From NCBI RefSeq assembly GCF_000002985.6, contig NC_003281.10, positions 4,464,001 through 4,528,000 on the forward strand: a stretch of 64,000 bases of DNA, read 5' to 3'. This DNA is from Caenorhabditis elegans (Eukaryota; Nematoda; Chromadorea; Rhabditida; Rhabditidae). The notes under the pieces were generated by a model. It was not told the origin of the DNA. It searched no databases and saw only the letters and a program-made list of their open reading frames with translations. Numbering within the stretch: position 1 is the stretch's first letter; every line of letters begins with the position of its first letter. Positions 60,821-64,000 of this stretch are shown here, piece by piece. The position numbers and the translations under genes were made by a program.

Positions 60821-63800
60821 TCCCGCCGCCTTGAGCCTCTTAGAGAATGTTTCTGGTTGGGAGGAGGGTCCTGTGGTCATCATCTCCCATCATCATCATA
60901 AGTGGGGGAGAGAAATTGGAAGGATACTAATGTAGAACAGGAAAAAAGGGACCATACACACGCACTTATCCTCCATTTCCTGACAGACGTCTGTATGCAA
61001 GACGATGTCCAAAAAAAGGGGAATGACCAAAAAATTGGAAGCTTCCCCATTCATATGAAACTATGCATTGTTTCCGTCTTCACCGAATTCCAATTAGTTG
61101 CACACTAGGGAGTTCTTGAATTGGGAAGAAGAAGGAAAAATAAAGGAGGAATGAGAAATGAAGTTCATCGGTTTTCCGTTGGTGTTGTTGTTGTTGTATA
61201 GTGTAGAGAGGGTGCTTGAAGATTTCATGCAAAAAAAAACTTTTTGGGGACTTAGAATAAAGTTGGAAGATCTCCTTAGTTACATTTTTCTAAACATTCC
61301 CTTTTTCAGGTGTCCTACTATCTGCGAATCAGTGAGAACGAGAAGCCCGGGAAGGACATTTTCAAAGTAACTGCCAACGATTTCGATGGAGGAAACAACG
61401 GAAAAATCAAATTCTCACTGGGAAACAATCAAGAAAAGTCCTCCGTGATTTCAATTGACGCAAAGACCGGAATCGTCAAACTTTTGAAATCTCTCGATCG
61501 AGAAGATCAAGATGTCCACACTTTTGCAATAATTGCATCTGATGAAGGATTCCCAATGAGAGTTAGCGTTACGAATCTGACGATTTCAGTTGAAGATGTT
61601 AATGATAATCCACCGAAATGTGTTGTACAACATTCAAGGGCTCGCATTCCAGAAGACTTGCCACATGGGGCTTTTGTATCGTGCATGGCAGCTTTTGATG
61701 AGGATATTGGACAAAATTCCAAGTTGAAGTTTTTGCTGAACTCTGAGAAAGTTCCATTCCGAATTGATCATCATTCGGGATGCATTTTCATTCACGCTCC
61801 CGAATATCCACTCGATTATCACAAAACACCATTTTTCAACTTATCTATTGAAGTTGCTGATCATGGAGATCCGATCCTTTCAACTTCTTGTCATTTACAC
61901 GTGGAACTAGTTGATATTGCACACAATCATCTGGCAATTGAGTTTGATGACGTGGCAAAAGAAGCAAGTGTCTACGAGAACTCGGAAATTGGAACAGAAG
62001 TTATCATGATTGAGGCAAAAGAAACTGGAGATGAACAGAAGGTGAAAGCTGAGAATTTGGAATATAGGATTATCGGAGGAGATGGATGGCCGCATTTTTC
62101 TATTGACCAAAAAGGTGAGATAACAAATTTAAACTGTTACATTACAAATCTTTATTTCAGGTACCGTACGTACAACTCACTTGTTGGATCGTGAAACCAA
62201 GTCGGCTTATTGGATTACTGTAGAGGCAAGAGACTCGAAAACTGATTTATACAAAGATCCTCGACGACGAGATGTTCTCCACGTTTTCATCCGAATTTTG
62301 GATAGAAACGATCATCGTCCAGTGGCAAAGAAGCCGATGTATATAGCAAGTGTTGCTGAGAATTCACCTGCAAACGTTGTAATTGTGAAAGTTGAAGCCA
62401 CTGATGCAGATGACGTTGATAATGATGCGGCTGCTCCGTTGATGTTCAAAATTGAACGAGGAGATCCTCAGTCGTTCTTCCGAATTGATTTGACATCTGG
62501 ATACATTACAACATCTGGAATAAGACGCCTTGATAGGGAGAAACAGTCGGAACATGAGCTATGGGTTTCAATTTGTGATGGTGGAGAACCTCAATTGTGT
62601 TCAAATGTAATAGTTATTGTGAATGTTTTGGATGAAAATGACAATTCGCCAACATTTACTCAAGCTATTCATCACTACAGTGTCAGATCGAAATTTGCCG
62701 GAAAACTCTGCAGGTTGGTTTTGAAAAATATTCTTATCAAATTTATGGATTTATGTTTTCAGAATTTTCGCCGTTGATGCTGATGAGGGTGAAAACGCCC
62801 GTTTAACTTACAACATCACAGAAGGAGATGCACGATTTTCAATTGATAACAATGGAAATATCATTGCATCAGAAGCAATTCATGGAGATGAGAGTTATGC
62901 GTTGACTGTTCAAGCGACTGATCATGGGACACCTGGACAACAGTTTGCTGCTACACGAGTTGTTCTTACTGCAAATAGTGCTGGTCAGAAACCACGAAAA
63001 TCTAAAAACTCGCCACCTGAAATTTCCGGAAAAAAGTCGGATTATGTGATTCCAATTTCTGATGCTGATCAAGTTGGACTCACTGTTGGAAAACTCGAAG
63101 CTTCGGATGCGGATGGTGATGAACTGTGGTGGAGTATATCTTCTGGAGATCCAGATTCTGTATTTGATGTTCGACAAGACACTGGACAACTTTTATTGGC
63201 GAAGAAAGTGGAATTGTTGAAACGTGGAGAACTTCGTTTGAATATCAGTGTGACTGATGGACAAGCATGGGATCATTCTACTGTCATTATTCAAGTATCA
63301 AGACAGATTTCTCAACGACCAAAGTTCTCGGCGTCTCATTACCAAACTGATGTATCTGAACGAGTTGCAGTTGGAACACAGATTTATACATTGAAAGCAT
63401 CTGGAGAATCACTTGGAACAAAGCCTCTTGTATTCAATTTGTTCAGTGTTGATGATGTTGCAATGGAGGACAAGATTCGTGTTGAACCGAGTAGTGGAAA
63501 TGTGATTGTTATGGAACCGTTGGACTATGAAGCAGCACGGCGGATTCGAGCAGTTGTGCAAGTTCAGCAGGCGAACATGAAGAGTTTTGCAACTTTTTCG
63601 GTGAATATCAACGATGAGAATGACAATTCACCATACTTCGTTGGTCATACCGCTTTTGCATTTGTTGATGAGAGGTGAGCTTATTCTAAAATAATCCATA
63701 TAAGTTTTAACATGTTTGATACTTACAGTGATACCGTGGATGATGTTCTAGCAACAGTAACAGCTTTCGATAAGGATCGTGGAGAGAATGGAATTGTAAC

Positions 63801-64000
63801 ATATTCAATAGTCAGTGGAAATGAGGAATCTCTTTTCAAAATTGATGCGAAAAGTGGTGAAGTTCGACTTGCAAAACCACTTGATCCAGAACTTCAACAC
63901 GTTGAGTCAATTCTACGGATCAGAGCAATAGATTCAGCTGCAAATTCTTTGAAAGATGAAATGAGTTTGCACATTCGAAATTCCAACGAAGCGCCAGAAA
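56459..64000 (+). CDS. cdh-4: Fat-like cadherin CDH-4 (partial, N-terminal ~1,570 residues)
   Basis: Twelve exons join in phase: 56459-56695, 57013-57276, 57613-57864, 57922-58152, 58256-59032, 59328-59441, 59829-60014, 60060-60164, 61310-62114, 62161-62713, 62763-63674 and 63729 onward. A signal peptide (MKKHRVFHLFLLIFC) is followed by about 14 cadherin repeats, with calcium-binding DxNDxxP motifs such as VIDRNDASPVF, ILDSNDHAPVF, VEDVNDNPPK, VLDENDNSPTF and INDENDNSPYF. The first repeat matches the Fat N-terminus (FEFTAPLYNLSVEENS; FKAHSRQVGDFVFLRIRYKG), pointing to the Fat orthologue. Repeats around residues 160-350 have degenerate calcium motifs. The EGF, laminin-G and transmembrane parts lie beyond the right edge. 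Known: CDH-4 acts in neuronal migration, axon fasciculation and pharynx attachment. Intron 7 is 45 nt and in frame. Confidence 0.9.
56800..56945. repeat. Inverted-repeat element in cdh-4 intron 1
   Basis: CAATCTCCCTATTTGAAATTCCTCCAAAC (56826-56854; 29 bp, one or two mismatches) pairs with 56897-56926 (GTTTGGAGGAAATTC ... GAGATTAG). Weaker pairing continues outward to ~56800/56945. MITE-like. Confidence 0.8.
57346..57560. repeat. Inverted-repeat element in cdh-4 intron 2 (AAGGTCTCGCCACGC family)
   Basis: The left arm starts CATATCTTACGCG and has AAAAGGTCTCGCCACGC. The right arm ends GCGTGGCGAGACCTTTTGCG and GATAGATATG. Inner arms pair less well (ACAAATTACTGTAGC against its counterpart). Total ~215 bp. 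Confidence 0.85.
59090..59310. repeat. Diverged dispersed repeat, copy 3 (in cdh-4 intron 5)
   Basis: TCTTGGAAGTTTCGATTGG, GAAATTTCCGTAATTTACCC and CAAACTTTGACTGAAATTTT match the ordered words of the copies at 17.4 and 54.6 kb. Weak. Confidence 0.35.
60165..61309 (+). other. 1.1-kb intron 8 of cdh-4
   Basis: The flanking exons join in phase (NNHSPQFDE|VSYYLRISENEKPG). It holds the long (CT)n array at 60755-60817. Otherwise I see no structured element. Confidence 0.75.
60755..60817. repeat. (CT)n microsatellite, 63 bp uninterrupted
   Basis: Thirty-one perfect CT units and one extra C, within cdh-4 intron 8. Likely length-polymorphic. Confidence 0.97.

Overview
The window looks like Caenorhabditis elegans chromosome III, or a very close relative. 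It is AT-rich, with small compact exons. Introns are often only 45-50 nt and have GTAAG/TTTTCAG boundaries, and many genes have a TTTTCAG acceptor just before the start codon, as in trans-spliced nematode genes. Several reconstructed proteins match nematode or general families that I recognise. I assembled exons by hand from splice sites and reading phase. Every complete model gives a length divisible by three and ends in a stop, but none was checked against RNA data or a database.

Layout. 1-3.4 kb (-): ndg-4/nrf-6 family membrane protein, 3' end outside the window. 5.1-6.7 kb (+): ubiquitin-like plus AN1 zinc-finger protein. 6.9 kb (-): tRNA-Arg(TCG). 8.4-11.1 kb (-): ifet-1, the eIF4E-transporter homologue. 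11.9-12.8 kb (+): rps-1, ribosomal protein eS1. 13.1-13.5 kb (-): ins-17, an insulin-like peptide. 13.6-25.3 kb: a long stretch of transposon-derived repeats, with a TA-flanked mariner-like element inside an older inverted-repeat element and a large composite palindrome. 25.4-27.3 kb (+): cpg-1, an eggshell chitin-binding proteoglycan. 28.3-30.4 kb (-): atf-7, a bZIP factor, with a possible 5' exon near 35.0 kb. 35.5-44.1 kb (-): cct-5, chaperonin subunit epsilon, interrupted by a 6.1-kb intron. 44.9-48.1 kb (+): a divergent CK1/TTBK-like kinase. 48.1-56.4 kb: gene-poor. 56.5-64 kb (+): the first ~1,570 residues of a Fat-like cadherin (cdh-4), running off the right edge.

The genes do not form one pathway; they are ordinary neighbours. 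Divergent pairs share intergenic promoters (ndg-4/AN1 gene, ifet-1/rps-1, cct-5/kinase). rps-1 with ins-17 and cpg-1 with atf-7 are convergent. cct-5 and atf-7 are head-to-tail and may be close enough for an operon-like relation. I found no convincing new multi-gene system. The observations most worth checking are the nested transposon, the possible atf-7 leader exon with a short upstream ORF and a perfect CRE palindrome, the large cct-5 intron, the divergent kinase active site and the dispersed GCCTACC-rich tracts.
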